NCBI GenBank assembly: GCA_003013855.2
Contig: PVNU02001548.1
Location: 930,001-994,000 of the forward strand
Direction: 5' to 3'
DNA length: 64,000 bases
Source of the DNA: Liriodendron chinense
Lineage: Eukaryota; Streptophyta; Magnoliopsida; Magnoliales; Magnoliaceae
The notes beneath the pieces were generated by a model. The model saw only the letters and a program-made list of their open reading frames with translations. It searched no databases and was not told the origin of the DNA. Shown here in pieces: positions 45,922 to 57,372 of the stretch. A program made the translations under genes and the position numbers. The first letter of the stretch is position 1. Every line of letters begins with the position of its first letter.

Positions 45922-46253
45922 ATGGAGATTTTAAATAAGATGGTAGGTATCATTCTTCTTTTGCAAGTGTTGATCCAAACAGTGCAGGTAGAGTTTTGAA
46001 AGGAGAGTGGAAGAAAGGAGGTGTCTTTGAGCTGGAGTCTCTGCAAAGGGGTCCTGTCCCTCCATCTGATCCATCTGGGTGCACCAACGTTGCCAACAAG
46101 CTGGGCCATGAGTGCCGGCTGGTCCAGGAAATGAACGTCACTGGCAATGCTTTGGCTTGTGCCATGTGTACCTTCTTCATCTTCCGGCCCCTCTCAGCAT
46201 GGCTAGCAATCATCAATGAGGTGATCTCTAGAAGTCATCTTGATTGCTGGTAG
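45922..46253 (+). pseudogene. CTNIP/SCREW-type precursor d2, stop and frameshift
   Basis: Homologue of d1. The ATG at 45922 opens the same hydrophobic start (MEILNKMVGIILLLQV) and hits the same TGA at 45997-45999. The mature part lies in a different frame from the ATG, because one C present in d1 (gagcctggag) is absent here (gagctggag). From 45996 an open frame runs through FELESLQRGPVPPSDPSGC, TNVANKLGHECRL and EMNVTGNALA to HLDCW, without an ATG. The C-terminal part has one extra residue compared with d1. It is very probably a pseudogene unless an unseen splice joins the parts. Confidence 0.72.
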
Positions 46254-46386
46254 AAGTTGGAATTTTCAATCTCTCTGCTTGATGATTTGGAAAATCCAAA
46301 TTAATTGTGAATACAAAGAATTGTAATTGATTTTTTTTTTTTAATATTTTCTTTTACATGCATTGATTTTTTTATTTATTTATTGT

Positions 46387-46987
46387 TGTTACAAAAAAAA
46401 TGGTCAACAGACGAGGATGCAGATCTGTGATCTTGATGGTTGGATGGAATCGAACCTCTGGTAGGAGATGACTGAGATGACGGGGTCTTTCGGTCGTACA
46501 AAAGTACACAGAGAATAAGAGGGGTGGCTGGGGGTCCAGCCGATAACCCTCCGATGCCTAAGTCAGCGATCTTGGATAATTGAATACCTTAGTATAGATC
46601 GATATTAGTTTTCATACCTTGATAATGGGGAGAACATCCTTATTTATAGACTTAGGTTGCGAAACTGCTTGCCTTTTGGAGAGTCGTAATCCCAGTGGAC
46701 TGCCAGCTGGGTTCCCGAGATCCTCGGATCTGCCCATAACAAACGAAGATCCTTATCCCTAAAAGCTGGGGATGTCAATCTTTCCTCCTGATATCTCGGT
46801 GCAATCTTAAGATTGCGGATTTACAATTCAGCTCGCTTCGGACGATCTTCATTACATAGGGCCGAGCCGACCGGTTTCCATCGGATCAATACGACCCGAC
46901 TCGTATCCGGGACCTGAATCGGGTCGGCTCGTCTTTCCCGGGTCGGCACAATCTGTTGTCTTTCAGGTCGGCTCTTTACCCATAACA
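46387..46987 (-). repeat. 3' LTR of the gypsy element, 601 bp
   Basis: On the plus strand it starts TGTTAC and ends ATAACA, so the termini are TGTTA/TAACA. The right end is next to a pyrimidine-rich run that is the polypurine tract on the minus strand. The left end coincides with the point where similarity to unit 1 stops. Confidence 0.8.
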
Positions 46988-47000
46988 GAAGCCCCCTTTT
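46988..47000 (-). other. Polypurine tract of the gypsy element
   Basis: AAAAGGGGGCTTC read on the minus strand, immediately 5' of the LTR start TGTTATGGG. It would prime plus-strand DNA synthesis. Confidence 0.7.
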
Positions 47001-47318
47001 ACCCTCGAGTGTATTCTGCTTAGCTCGGGGGTAAAAAGCATAGGAGGAAATTGCCGACCTAAATGCTTTTTGTCGTTTAGTATCCGCAACGCCGCCGTTT
47101 CGATGGGCGGGAAAATGGCATTAAATGTGTCTCTTGAAATATCGAGGAGTCATCATTCCTCCGTACGGCGTGATATCGTCGATATGATTTAGTCGAACGG
47201 GTTGTCACTGCGTGTCCTGAACGGCGCAGCTTTTCGAATTCACTAAGTAGGGAGTTGCCACGTGTCGCCTTCGCATTGAATGCGATGAGACCTGTGTAGG
47301 GCTCAAATCCTTTCCCGA

Positions 47319-47327
47319 GTATATAAT
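47319..47327 (+). promoter_or_regulatory. TATA box before antisense ORF
   Basis: GAGTATATAATCC about 200 bp before the ATG at 47520, on the plus strand, i.e. opposite to the retrotransposon transcript. It fits an independent promoter for the antisense gene. Confidence 0.5.
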
Positions 47328-47519
47328 CCGAGACTTAGCCGGATTTTGGAAACCTCTCTTCATTCTCTTCACCGCTTTCATACCCTGGTTCTTCTTCCTC
47401 CCCCATTTTCCTCAACTTTTTTCCTCCCCGCAGCCGTGCTAGCATTCTGGTACGCTCCTTTTTCTTTCTTTCAAAAGATTTTCTTTTCTCCCCCCCCCCC
47501 CTTTCCTTTTATTTGAGAA

Positions 47520-49911
47520 ATGTCGGAACCAGAAACCTCCTGTTCTGAGGCCAACCTCAAGGTGAGGTATGATGACCGTGAGTCCGACTTACCTCTCCTT
47601 CGTCGCGAGGGGGCAAACTCCAGTGAATCGGATTCTGGGGTGAGAGTAGATGAGGCCGTCGGAGAGGGGGAGTCTGAGCTTCCTGGGTCAGCTGCCGGCA
47701 GTGCCACAGCCCAGAAAGAACCCTTCGAATTAGATTCTGTGATTTCGCAGATTACCCAGGATGAGCTGGACGCTGCGAAGGAGATATACGAACTCCCAAA
47801 CTACATAGATTTTAGGGTTCCTGACCGAGCCGATAGGCCTAGCCGACCTAAAGCCGGGGAGGTAGTAATTTCTCTAATGCACTTAGAGTCCGGGCTAAGG
47901 TTACCCTTACACCCTTTTGTGAGGGAAGTCCTTAGTGTCTTAGGTCTGTCTCCGAGCCAACTGCAACCGAATACATGAAGGTGTATGGTCGGATGCTATA
48001 TACTCTGGCAGAGGTTAGGAAATAAGGAGTTTACCTCCAACGAACTCTTCTCCATGTACATTCTCAAGTCCTTGGGCGGCCAAGGACTCTATTACCTTTC
48101 GTCGTTGCCAGGTCAGGGCGGCTCGATGATCACTTGTATACCCTCCTCCACCAAAACTTGGAAGAGGAAGTGGTTCTTCGAGTCGGGCAGTTGGGAGTGC
48201 GCACCGGATGAGCCTCAACCCCTGAAATTCCGAGTCCGAGCCGACTTTGCCCTACCAGGTCGGATGAAGTTCCGACCTAACTGATTTTTCCGCCCTTTTC
48301 TTTTTTCGTACCCCTTTTTTTTTAACGTATGTATCTGCTCCTTCTGCAGTGTCGGCGACCATTCGAGTGGCTTTGTCTATAGCTCAAGAGAGACAGATCC
48401 ACAAAGTCCGAGCTCTCCCTGCTACAGAGAGGGACTTCTGAAGAGTGATCACGTTCAACTCCATTGCTGAAGCAGGTCGGTAGGCTGAAATAATGACATA
48501 TTTCTTTGCCTTTTCGTTTTGTTGTCTTCTCATTTTTTTTTTTACAGGGATGACTCCGAAGGCAGTCTCTAAGCGGAAGATTCTAGCTCAGTTTCTAGAC
48601 CACGGACAGAGCTCTGCCGAGCTCCCTAGGAAGAGGGCGGCTACCACTGAGGCGCAGAGGCCGCCTCGCCTGCCCGAATCCTTCGTTTGTGGGTCAGGGC
48701 AAGTTCCCAGCTCGGATTCCGCATAGCCCAGAACCGAGCCAACGGCCACCCCGGTGACATCTACTGATGACCCGGTCATCAACATGCCGGATAACTCGGG
48801 CTCACGAGCTAAGCCCATCAATATATCTGCGCCTCCAACTGTCTCCTCCCAGACCTCCCAACCTGCTGCAGCTGGACCTGACCAACTGGCTGCAGGTGCC
48901 TCCTCCAGTCATCCTCCTCAGCCAAGTGCTGCTGCTGCTGCTGAGCAACGGGAAGGACGGGTCGAGATGCCTCCATTAACGGAGCAGTATTCGTCTTGGA
49001 TGGAGGGTGTCAACGCATATATGCGTGTCAACCACACCATCCCCCAGGACTTGAATGTCCTTGCTTCTTCCGACCCGGATCAGATGGTCGGGGTGGTAAT
49101 AGAGAGCAGTCTTAGGGTAATTTCACGAACACTTTTAATTTCTTCTTTCATATATCCGTGGTGCTTTCTGACGTATGTGTCAACTGTGTTACTTTCGCAG
49201 GATTCGGCTGCACTTATCATGATCCGCCAGGTGATGGCCAAGCGGAACCACCAGATGCAAAAAGCTCTGGTTGCTGCTTCTTCTTGGAAGACGAAGACTG
49301 AAGCCGTGAAGGCCGAGCTGAAGAAATGTATCCTTCTTCTGAAGGAAACTCAGTCCTAGCTGAAGTCTGCCCAGTCCGAGCTGAAGGTCGCGCAGTCGGA
49401 GCTGGAGGTATCTCAGGTTCAGGTCCGGTCTCTAGAAGAGGCTCTGAAGGAGGCTGAGGCCAAGGCCATATCTGACGGAAATAAAGCCGAATCCCTTGAG
49501 GCTGCTCTGAAGATGGCCGAGGAGGAGAAGGTGAGCCTGGCTGGGCTTCTGAAGGAGGTCCAGCTGAAGTCCCTGGCGGAGACTAATAGGGCGAAGGCCG
49601 AGTACGAGAAGTTGTTTGCCATTTCTGAGGATTTGTACAACGATGGCCTCCAAGAATACAGGCGTCTCGTACTTAAGCACTTCCCAAACCTTGATCTCAC
49701 GCCTGTGGACGAGGATGAGGAGGAGGAGGAGCAGGCGCGGATCGGAGACGAGGGTGCTGGCCTGTTTGGGGCTGGCAAAAATAAGATAGGACTTGTATTT
49801 TTTTTTTCAAGATGTACACAAAATTTTGAATACAAGTCCTTTGAGGCAGATTTTGCTGATCCCCCTGTAGATTTCACTTTTGTAGATTTCATTTTTGTAT
49901 TTTCGAACTGA
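47520..49911 (+). pseudogene. Antisense ORF of Tat element (Transposase_28/gag-like)
   Basis: An interrupted plus-strand gene. The first part (47520-48284) has an acidic Ser/Glu-rich start, then PLHPFVREVLSVLGLSPSQL and VGCYILWQRLG, the pattern of the plant Transposase_28 (PF04195) domain. TGA at 47976-47978 stands where the family has Trp. Further pieces follow after likely introns: 48550-48726 (ends in TAG), 48754-49120, then 49201-49911, with acceptors TTTTTTACAG and CTTTCGCAG and a GTAATT donor. The last part is a Lys/Glu/Ala-rich coiled coil with a stop at about 49357 and an acidic patch. Such antisense ORFs are known from Tat-type elements; their role is unknown. It is no longer intact. 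Confidence 0.72.
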
Positions 49912-50200
49912 TCTGGGACTGGCCAGCCAGGTCGGCCACCTATTGCCCCAAGTATTTTAGCAAGCTCGAATATACTATGCTGATATTAAGTTGCATAGAA
50001 AGAATGTCGTAAAACAACTCCTAGGAGAAGATTTTATTAAATTATCATTCTGAAACACATACTTTGCGCCGAGTACGGCCCTTTATTCACGGATAGTAGA
50101 TTTTGAGATGTTCGGCGTTCCATGGATGAGGAAGTGGTTTTCCCTCCATGTTTTCGAGCCGATAAGTGCCGAGACGACGTGAACTGACGACCTTAAACGG
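49912..50200. other. Junction of convergent pol and antisense ORF
   Basis: Nothing recognised apart from the end of the integrase frame on the minus strand. Confidence 0.4.
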
Positions 50201-51250
50201 TCATTCCCAATTAGGGCCGAATACACCTGTCTTGTCGTTTATGTTTACCTTTTTAAGGACGAGGTCACCTGCTCGGAACCGTCGCTCCCGCACTTTGGAG
50301 TTGTAGTATCGTCGGACCCTCTGCTGATATGTAGCTACACGTACTTGGGAAGCTTCTCTCGCTTCGTCCAGTAAGTCTAGACCTATTCGCAGCTGATCTT
50401 CATTTTGGTCGGGTCTGTGATGGCTCGTCCTGCTCGTGGGCAGTCCGATTTCCACAGGCACAACGGCTTCGGCTCCAAATGCCAGGAAGAAAGGGGTCTC
50501 CCCAGTAGTAGACCGAGTTGTGGTTCGATAAGCCCACAGCACCTCCGGAAGTTCTTCCGCCCAAGCCCCCTTTCTTTCTCCGAGCTTCGTTTTGAGATGG
50601 TTTTTGATAATCTTGTTGACTGCTTCAACCTGATCGTTGGCTTAAGGGTGGTGAGGGGACGAATATACATTTTTAATGCCCAATCCAGTGCAGAATGCAC
50701 GAAATCCTTGATTGTCGAATTGTCGCCCATTGTCTGTGATTATGGTATTCGGGATCCCGAAGTGACACACAATCGCTCTCCAAATGAAGTCCGTCGTCTT
50801 CTTTTCTGTGATGGTAGCCAGTGGTTCTGCTTCAGCCCACTTTATGAAGTAGTCGACGGCGACAATCGCATATTTAACTTGTCCTTTTCCCGTTGGGAGT
50901 GGACCGATGATGTCGACCCCCCATTGAGCAAATGGCCAGGGTCCAGCCATGGGCGTGAGCTCTTCAAGCGGCAGGTGAGGTATCGGGGTAAATCGTTGAC
51001 ACTTATCGCATCTTTTGACGGTTTCTCGGGCGTCTTGCTGGATGGTGGGCCAATAATATCCCTGTCGGATTGATTTCTATGCAAGTGCTCGTGCCCCGGA
51101 ATGGTTCCCGCAACATCCGTAGTGGATTTCACGTAAAACATAATCAGCTTCCTCAGGTCCTAAACAACGCAGACACGGGCGGGAGAAACCATTCTTATAG
51201 AGGACACCCTCTATCAGTGTATATCGAGCTGACCTATAGCGGATGCGCCG
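50201..51250 (-). pseudogene. Integrase region of gypsy pol, stop codons
   Basis: The HHCC zinc-binding part (IHYGCCGNHSG, later CDKCQ) is followed by the catalytic core with WGVDIIGPLP and IITDNGRQF (the two Asp) and NDQVEAVNK (Glu). A C-terminal part with AYRTTTRSTTGETPF and RRFRAGDLVLKK follows. TAG at 51074-51076 stands between the zinc part and the core, and TAA at 50639-50641 replaces a Gln before the catalytic Glu. The enzyme that inserts element DNA is therefore inactive. Confidence 0.85.
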
Positions 51251-51399
51251 AGCTTCTTTCTGTTCGTCAGGTAACTCGCCCGATCGTAAAAATCGAATGA
51301 TAGGATCTCTCCAATCTGGATTTTCTGATATTGGAAAAACTCCCGTGAACTCAATTGACGATATGCTACGCTGAGGGAGGAACTCGATGGGTACCATTC

Positions 51400-51800
51400 T
51401 GCCGAGCTCGTCGTCTGTTGATGATGCAAGCTTCGCGAGAGCATCTGCATTTGTGTTCCCATCTCGTGGAATTTGAACGATTTCATAATGGTCGAATCGC
51501 AACAGTAGCTCCCGAGCTTTGTTTAGATATGCAGCCATTCTTCCTCCCTTTGCCTGATATTCCGCGGTCACCTGCCCGACCACAAGTTGCGAGTCGCTGA
51601 ATACCCTTACCGATCGTACTCCTATTTCCGAGGCGAGGCAAAGACCGGCTAGGAGGGCTTCATATTCCGCTTCGTTATTTGAAGCCCGAAATCCGAATCG
51701 AAGTGCGTACTGAATTTTGATCCCATCAGGTGAGGACAGAATGAGGCCAGCTCCACTGCCCTGTGAATTGGAAGACCCGTTGACGTGCAACGTCCAAGAA
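51400..51800 (-). pseudogene. Second (archaeal-type) RNase H domain of gypsy pol
   Basis: A minus-strand frame beginning HVNGSSNSQGSGAGLIL, then NNEAEYEALLAGLCLA, VFSDSQLVVGQV and NTNADALAKLAS. These are the RVT_3-type RNase H blocks with the acidic residues N/D, E, D, D; the first position reads N where DGS is usual. A second RNase H of this type downstream of the ordinary one is the hallmark of the Tat lineage. Confidence 0.82.
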
Positions 51801-53257
51801 GGTGTGACATGCCTTACCCCCGGATTCTGGACAAGTTCACGACCGCTCTCAGTCCCGTGAGGCTCAGTTAACTCGACGATGAAGTCGGCTACAGCTTACC
51901 CCTTGACTGCGGTACGAGGGCGGTACCGTATATCGAATTCGCCTAGTTCGACAACCCACTTCACGAGACGACATGATGTTTGGGGATTCTGCAGCACCTG
52001 TCGTAATGGCTGGTCGGTTAACACAGCTATCGGATGCGCTTAGAAATATGGCCTCAACTTACGGGCCGAGGTGATTAAAGCCAAGGCGAGTTTTTCGATC
52101 TGAGGGTATCGTGTTTCCGAGTTGATCAAGGCTTTGCTCGTGTAGTAAACAGGCCTTTGTATTCCCTCGTCATCATGGACAAGAGCCGAGCTGACCGCCG
52201 CTTCTGAGACTGCTAGGTACAGGAGCAATTCTTCTTTATACGCCGGTTTGGACAACAGCGGTGGGGAGCCGAGGTAGGCTTTCAGCTCCACAAAAGCTTG
52301 CTCGCATTCAGGAGTCCATGTCATTTCCTTACATTTACGCAACTGTTTGAAGAAGGGAAGGCATCGGTGAGTAGCCTTTGAGACGAACTTGTTGAGTGCT
52401 GCGATCCTTCCTGTGAGCCGCTGAACTTCTTTTACTGTGCAAGGCGAGCTCATATTGAGGAGGGCCTGAATTTTTTCTGGATTGGCTTCAATTCCTCGCT
52501 GGTTTACCATGAAGCCAAGGAATTTTCCTGAGCCTACTCCAAAGGCGCATTTGCTAGGGTTGAGTTTCATACGATACTTCCTTAATATTCTGAATGCAGT
52601 GCGTAGGTCGTTGACGTGATCTTCTGTACGCTTACTTTTGACGAGCATGTCGTCGACATATACTTCTATAGTTTTGCCTAGTTGATCCGCAAACATCTTG
52701 TTTACCAGTCGTTGGTACGTTGCCCCGGCGTTCTTGAGTCCGAAGGGCATAACTTTGTAGCAGTAGAGCCACCGGTCCGTGATGAATGCGGTCTTTTGCC
52801 GATCGGGAGCATACATTTGGATTTGATTATACCCAGAAAAGGCGTCCATAAAGCTGAGGAGTTCGTGCCCGGCAGTTGCGTCGACGAGCTGATCTATCCT
52901 TGGTAGCGGGAAGCTGTCCTTAGGGCAGGCTTTGCTCAGGTCGGTATAATCCACACAGACCCTCCATTTTCCATTGGTCTTTTTGACGATGACAACATTT
53001 GCCAACCAATCTGGATAGCGTATTTCTTGGACAAACCCTGCCTTGCGTAGCTTCTGCACCTCTTCTTCAATTATCGCGTACCTTTCCATGTTGAAAGTAC
53101 GCCTTTTTTGGCGGATCGGTCTCATGGTCGGATCGACATTGAGTCGGTGGACCATTACCTCCGGAGAGATTCTGGGCATTTCTTCATGGGACCACGCAAA
53201 GACATCCATATGCTCCTTTAAAAAGTTTATCAAACTATTTTGTATCTCGCCTGTCAA
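51801..53257 (-). pseudogene. Reverse transcriptase-RNase H of gypsy pol
   Basis: A 405-codon open frame (52040-53257) holds a full RT: GKWRVCVDYTDLSKACPKD, SFMDAFSGYNQI (catalytic Asp near residue 138), MPFGLKNAGATYQRLV and YVDDMLVKS (catalytic DD near 202). The tether RNase H follows (YYTSKALINSETRYPQIEK). TAG at about 52037 interrupts RNase H, which continues with AVLTDQPLRQVLQ and RPRTAVKG and another stop. The RT part is the best preserved segment of the element. Confidence 0.88.
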
Positions 53258-53302
53258 ATGTGACCCGATCTGAATAACCCTGTTCGGGTCGGCCTCCGAT
53301 AA

Positions 53303-54055
53303 TTAAATATCGACCAACTCCTCTGCTGGTGACCCGCGCTCCTGCTCGTCTTCTCTCGGATCCAAGAAGGACGCGTGAGAAACAGTTGATATTGTGCTTT
53401 TATTTTTCCCTCTCAGAGAAAGTTCATAGCAATGCCAGGCTTCTTGCTGGTCTCCCCTGACTACGCCGACCCCGTCATCAGTTTCGAATTTCATTGTTAG
53501 ATGATAGATGGAAACGGCAGGTTTGAGAGCTCGTAAGATAGGGCGGCCGATGATGGCATTATAGGCGGAGAGAGTGTTCACAATGAGGAATTTGACCATA
53601 ATCATTTTTTAATTAGGTTCTTCCCCGGCCGTGACTGGTAAAGTTATTTCTCTTTCCGGCATGACGTTATCTCCTATGAATCCAGTTAATGCTGTATTGA
53701 CTGGCCTTAATCTGGAACGATCGATCTTCATTCTTTGGAAAGCTGACGCGTACAAAATGTCTGACGAGCTTCCTGTATTGATCATCATCCGGTGGAGCCT
53801 TTTGTTCGCCACCACCATTGAGACGACGAGGGAGTCGTCATGTGGATGCACGATTCCTCGGGCATCTTCTTCAGTAAATGTTATCGCCCGAGATGTAACT
53901 TTCGTGACTTTTGAAGGTCGGCTGGCGATGTTCACAGATAATCCGGACGATCCCGGTTCGGTTTGAGATGTTCTTGCTTGTCGCACATAATTTTTGCGCG
54001 AATTCCCGGAATCTCCAGTGGTTGGTCCGCCGAAGATCATGTGAATTTCTTCCAC
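53303..54055 (-). pseudogene. Protease region of gypsy polyprotein
   Basis: Upstream frame 53609-54055 contains MMINTGSSSDILYASAF, the retropepsin active-site block in which the catalytic Asp of DTGSS is Asn. A TAA at about 53606 separates it from 53303-53605, which continues with LSAYNAIIGRPIL, the conserved protease end. Loss of the catalytic Asp and the stop both indicate an inactive protease. Confidence 0.82.
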
Positions 54056-54099
54056 AGGATTGTTATTTAGTTCTTCGTTCAGGTCGGTTGACTGATCTT

Positions 54100-55476
54100 C
54101 ATTTCTTCGAACATCTTGACGCTGAGCGATGTAGTCTTTTAGAAATCCCTATTAGATGAGGGTCTTTATTTGTCGCTTTAAATCGAAGCAATCTACGGTG
54201 TTGTGACCGTGGTCTTTATGGTACAAACAGTACCTTGATTTCGACCTTCTATTAGGGTCGGTCTTTATTTTCACAGGTCGTTCAAAGTTGTACCTACCTT
54301 TCTCTGCTAAGTACACATGTTCGATGGTTTTATTGAGCGGTGTATACTTTTCGAACCGAGGCGCAGGTGGTTTCGTCCCATGGGCAGGTCCGTTCCGAGC
54401 TGGTGACCTTCGTTCCGACTTTCGTTCCGACCTGTGTTTTTTCGAGCTGCTACTATCCTGACGAACCTTATTCCTGGTCGTCGGTCGGTGAGCGTTGACC
54501 AGTTCTTCGGCGTTGATGTGTTTAGCTGCTCGATCTAAGAATTCAGCCACAGACTGGGGTGGCTCTTCCCCAACAGACCAAAGAAACCTTCGGTCTCGCA
54601 GCCCTCCAATCATGGTGTGTAACAGCACATCTTGGGAGAGGTTCTCAACTTGTACTGCTTCAGAATTGAAGCGCGCGAGATAATCTTTCAGGGACTCATC
54701 TTCTTTTTGCCTGATTGCTGCGAGGTGCGTCGAATGCTTCCTCGGGTCGGTGCTCCCGATGAACTGAGTTGCGAAGGATCAGCTTAGTTGAGAGAACGAG
54801 CTGATAGTTCTGGGTTTAAGGTTGCGAAACCAAGTCCATGCCGAGCTCGTCAAGGACAAAGGAAAAGCTTTACACATAATGTGTCCGTTGGCCCCGAGGA
54901 GGTCCATGCGGACTTTGAAGTTTTCTAAGTGCTCCGCCTGATCTCCTATCCCTGTGTATTGCTTTAGCTGAGGAACTTTAAACCCTTTGGGAAGGGGTTC
55001 CTCATGAATTTCGTCGGTAAATGGCGACTCCGATGAGTCGACCAGCGCGTCTACTGCGATCGGTGCTCGGGCGCGCTGTGCTCTTTGTATATCGCCCATT
55101 TGCTCCCGGAGTTCTTTTAGTTTGGCCTCCAGTGGGCTTAGATTGTCGTTTACCCGATTACTGGCTTCACGATCAGCCCGTTCATGTTCGAGACGAGCCG
55201 TCCTTCGTTCCTCGAGCCGGTGTCGCAGATCGTTGGCAAGCAAGTCCGTTGCTGGTCAAGACCTTGCCCCGGTTGATTTGCTGGCGGCCTCGCTTTCTTC
55301 AACCGGAACGGGCTGTTGAGAATGTTGCGATGGCCGAGTCTGATGAGAGTGTTGGGATTGTTGAAGCCAAGAGTGGGTATGCTGAGGCCCCTCACGGTCT
55401 CTGCCATTCAACATGGTTGGATGGACTAGACCAGATAGCAGGGCTTTAATTTCGTCCAGCCTCTGGTCCACGTAGC
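54100..55476 (-). pseudogene. Gag region of gypsy element, interrupted
   Basis: Frame 54779-55243 covers the central gag domain (FPLSLTSSAWTWFRNLKP) and ends in a stop and frame change shared with the copy at 605. Frame 54152-54628 is the later part, basic (RSERKSERRSPAR), with CLYHKDHGHNTVDC, a zinc-finger-like nucleic-acid binding block. The N-terminal end (DQRLDEIKALLSG) meets foreign LTR sequence at about 55476, so the start codon and leader are lost. Confidence 0.83.
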
Positions 55477-55777
55477 TTGGAGTTCTCTGGGTTGAGGGAA
55501 AGGGCTATGTTTGTCCTTCTCATGTGAGAATTAGTTTTGTTAGCTTGAGTTTTCTCTTGTGGGCTGTGATCCGGGTTGTGTTTCTTCTATCTATTGTAAC
55601 TTCTGATATTATAGTGGATTAGTATCGCTTTGTGCCGTGGTTTTTTACTCGTGAGGGGTTTTTCCACATAAAAATTGGATTACCTCTTTTGTGTGTTAAT
55701 TTGCTTTTGTGATTGGCATTGAGGTATGTTCCTCGCCTGCTTTGATTGCTTCCGCTGCGGGGCTCCTAACCCCAACA
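55477..55777 (+). repeat. Truncated left LTR of short LTR element (unit 3)
   Basis: Same truncation as at 1303. It ends CCCCAACA and is followed by TGGTATCAGAGA at 55780-55791. Confidence 0.8.
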
Positions 55778-56207
55778 AGTGGTATCAGAGATAAATGTTG
55801 GGAATGAGGCAAAGAGAATCTGAGGCGAGGCATCAATGGCGTCTTTTAGTATGAAATTCGATATGGAGAAAGATTCCATGAAAGAAAAACATGGAAAGCG
55901 ATCGGTGTGATCTATGAAAGAAGTAGAGTAGAAGAAGATGGATCGGTATGCCAATATCTCAATCAGGTTTATCAACTACATCGGGTTTGATCGGAGCACT
56001 ATTCATGGTGGAGCTGCGAGATCGGCAGCGGGATCCACGGTTGCTCATTTGTGGCGTTCGCAAGGGCTACATGAGCGAGCGGGTAGTGAAGGTGCAAGGA
56101 TGAAGTCGATAAGGCATGAGAAGAGGTGGAGCTATGATGATGATGGAGTAGAGATGAAGATGGTGTATGACAAGGTGTTGCATGAAGATTTGAGTCGTGG
56201 TGGAGTT
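55778..56207 (+). mobile_element. Interior of short LTR element (unit 3)
   Basis: Counterpart of 1603-2032 with the same primer-binding-site change and the short gag-like start. Confidence 0.75.
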
Positions 56208-56851
56208 TGTTGGGATTGGACGGCTCAAATTTCGATGCACAAAGGTCACTGATTGGTCGAACGACTGGTTGGTCACAGTGGAGATGAAGACAATAGGCTT
56301 CTGGACCTTTTTTTGGGCATTGTCGGACGGTCGGCTAACCGGTCGACAGGGGCCGTCGGCCGGTCGACGGTGAGCTTCGGCCGGTCGACAGGCTTCCTTG
56401 TTGAGTTGGGTCTCTTGCGCGGTTTTGCACAAAGAGGTTTCTAATTTCGATTTTCTCTTATTTAAGGGGATGTAATCCAAGATTAGGGTTGCCGCCAATG
56501 GGCCAAGGGCTTGAGAGGGTTCTAAGGTAAGAGAAAGAGCTAGGAGGAAGCTTGGAGTTCTCTGGGTTAAGGTTAAGGGCTGTATTTGTCCTCCTCATGC
56601 GAGACTTAGCTTTATTAGCTTGGGTTTTCTCTTGTAGGCTATGATCCGGGTTGTGTTTCTTTTATCTCTTGTAACTTTTGATATCATAGGGAATTAGTGT
56701 CGCTTTGTGTCGTGGTTTTTTACCCGTGAGGAGTTTTTTCACATAAAAATTGGATTGCCTCTTTTGTGTGTCGATTTGCTTTTGTGATTGCCATTGAGGT
56801 GTGTTCCTCACCTGCTTTGATTGCTTCCGCTGCGGGGTCCTAACCCCAACA
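56208..56851 (+). repeat. Right LTR of short LTR element, uninterrupted (unit 3)
   Basis: Starts TGTTGGGATTGG, ends CCCCAACA, followed by CAAAT (56852-56856). TTG at 56750-56752 is the empty site of the CACTA insertion. Confidence 0.87.
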
Positions 56852-57372
56852 CAAATATCATGAGAATTCATGATGTTTTGGTGCGACCAAACACACCTTA
56901 ATAGATTGAAAGACATTGACCATATGATACGTCTTGATATTAATTAACTTGGAATTGCCCATTGGAGAGAAATCATTGTCTATTTATTTGGTGGTACCCA
57001 CCACAGATGGATGAGAATCTTATAGATTGAAAGATGTTGACCCTATAATATGGTATTGGTGGCCCACAAAAGAAACTATGTGAAAAAAACTCTATGATCA
57101 ACTTTCAACAGAAAAAAAGTTCAATATTCAAGGGTTAGGTTCTTTGAAAATCAAGTAGGTTATAACTGGGCATCCGTTATAAACATAAGCGGTCTACCTT
57201 ACAATGGGCCATGCAATCCGGCAAATTCATCAAGAAATGAAGAATTTCCAAATTTATTCGTTGAACTAAAAAAAATACAATCAATCTGTTAGTGTAATGG
57301 TAGTTGCGAAACGGCATTCTCTTGTGTGGCTGATCTTGGGCACTTTGCACCCAACTCAACCCATGAAGAAGA

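Larger units (their letters stand above)
31374..46386. repeat. CTNIP cassette unit 2
   Basis: Second tandem copy with a2, b2, c2 (minus) and d2 (plus). It is longer than unit 1 in the a-b interval owing to about 2.5 kb of extra sequence (34620-37100). It ends at about 46386 where gypsy LTR sequence begins. Confidence 0.85.
46387..55476 (-). mobile_element. Decayed Tat-like Ty3/gypsy retrotransposon, 5'-truncated
   Basis: Order along the minus strand is gag, protease, RT-RNase H, a second RNase H, integrase, then a long 3' region and one LTR. The pol order RT before integrase marks Ty3/gypsy; the second archaeal-type RNase H and an antisense ORF between pol and the 3' LTR mark the Tat lineage (as in Grande and Retand). 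Pol contains at least four stops. The 5' LTR and primer-binding site are missing: gag joins LTR 1 of the short LTR element at about 55476. The left edge is an intact LTR end at 46387, so a deletion after insertion explains the structure. Confidence 0.88.

Noticed and set aside
46387..55476. A functional gypsy element
   Set aside because: Stops in gag, protease, RNase H and integrase, a lost protease Asp and a missing 5' LTR.
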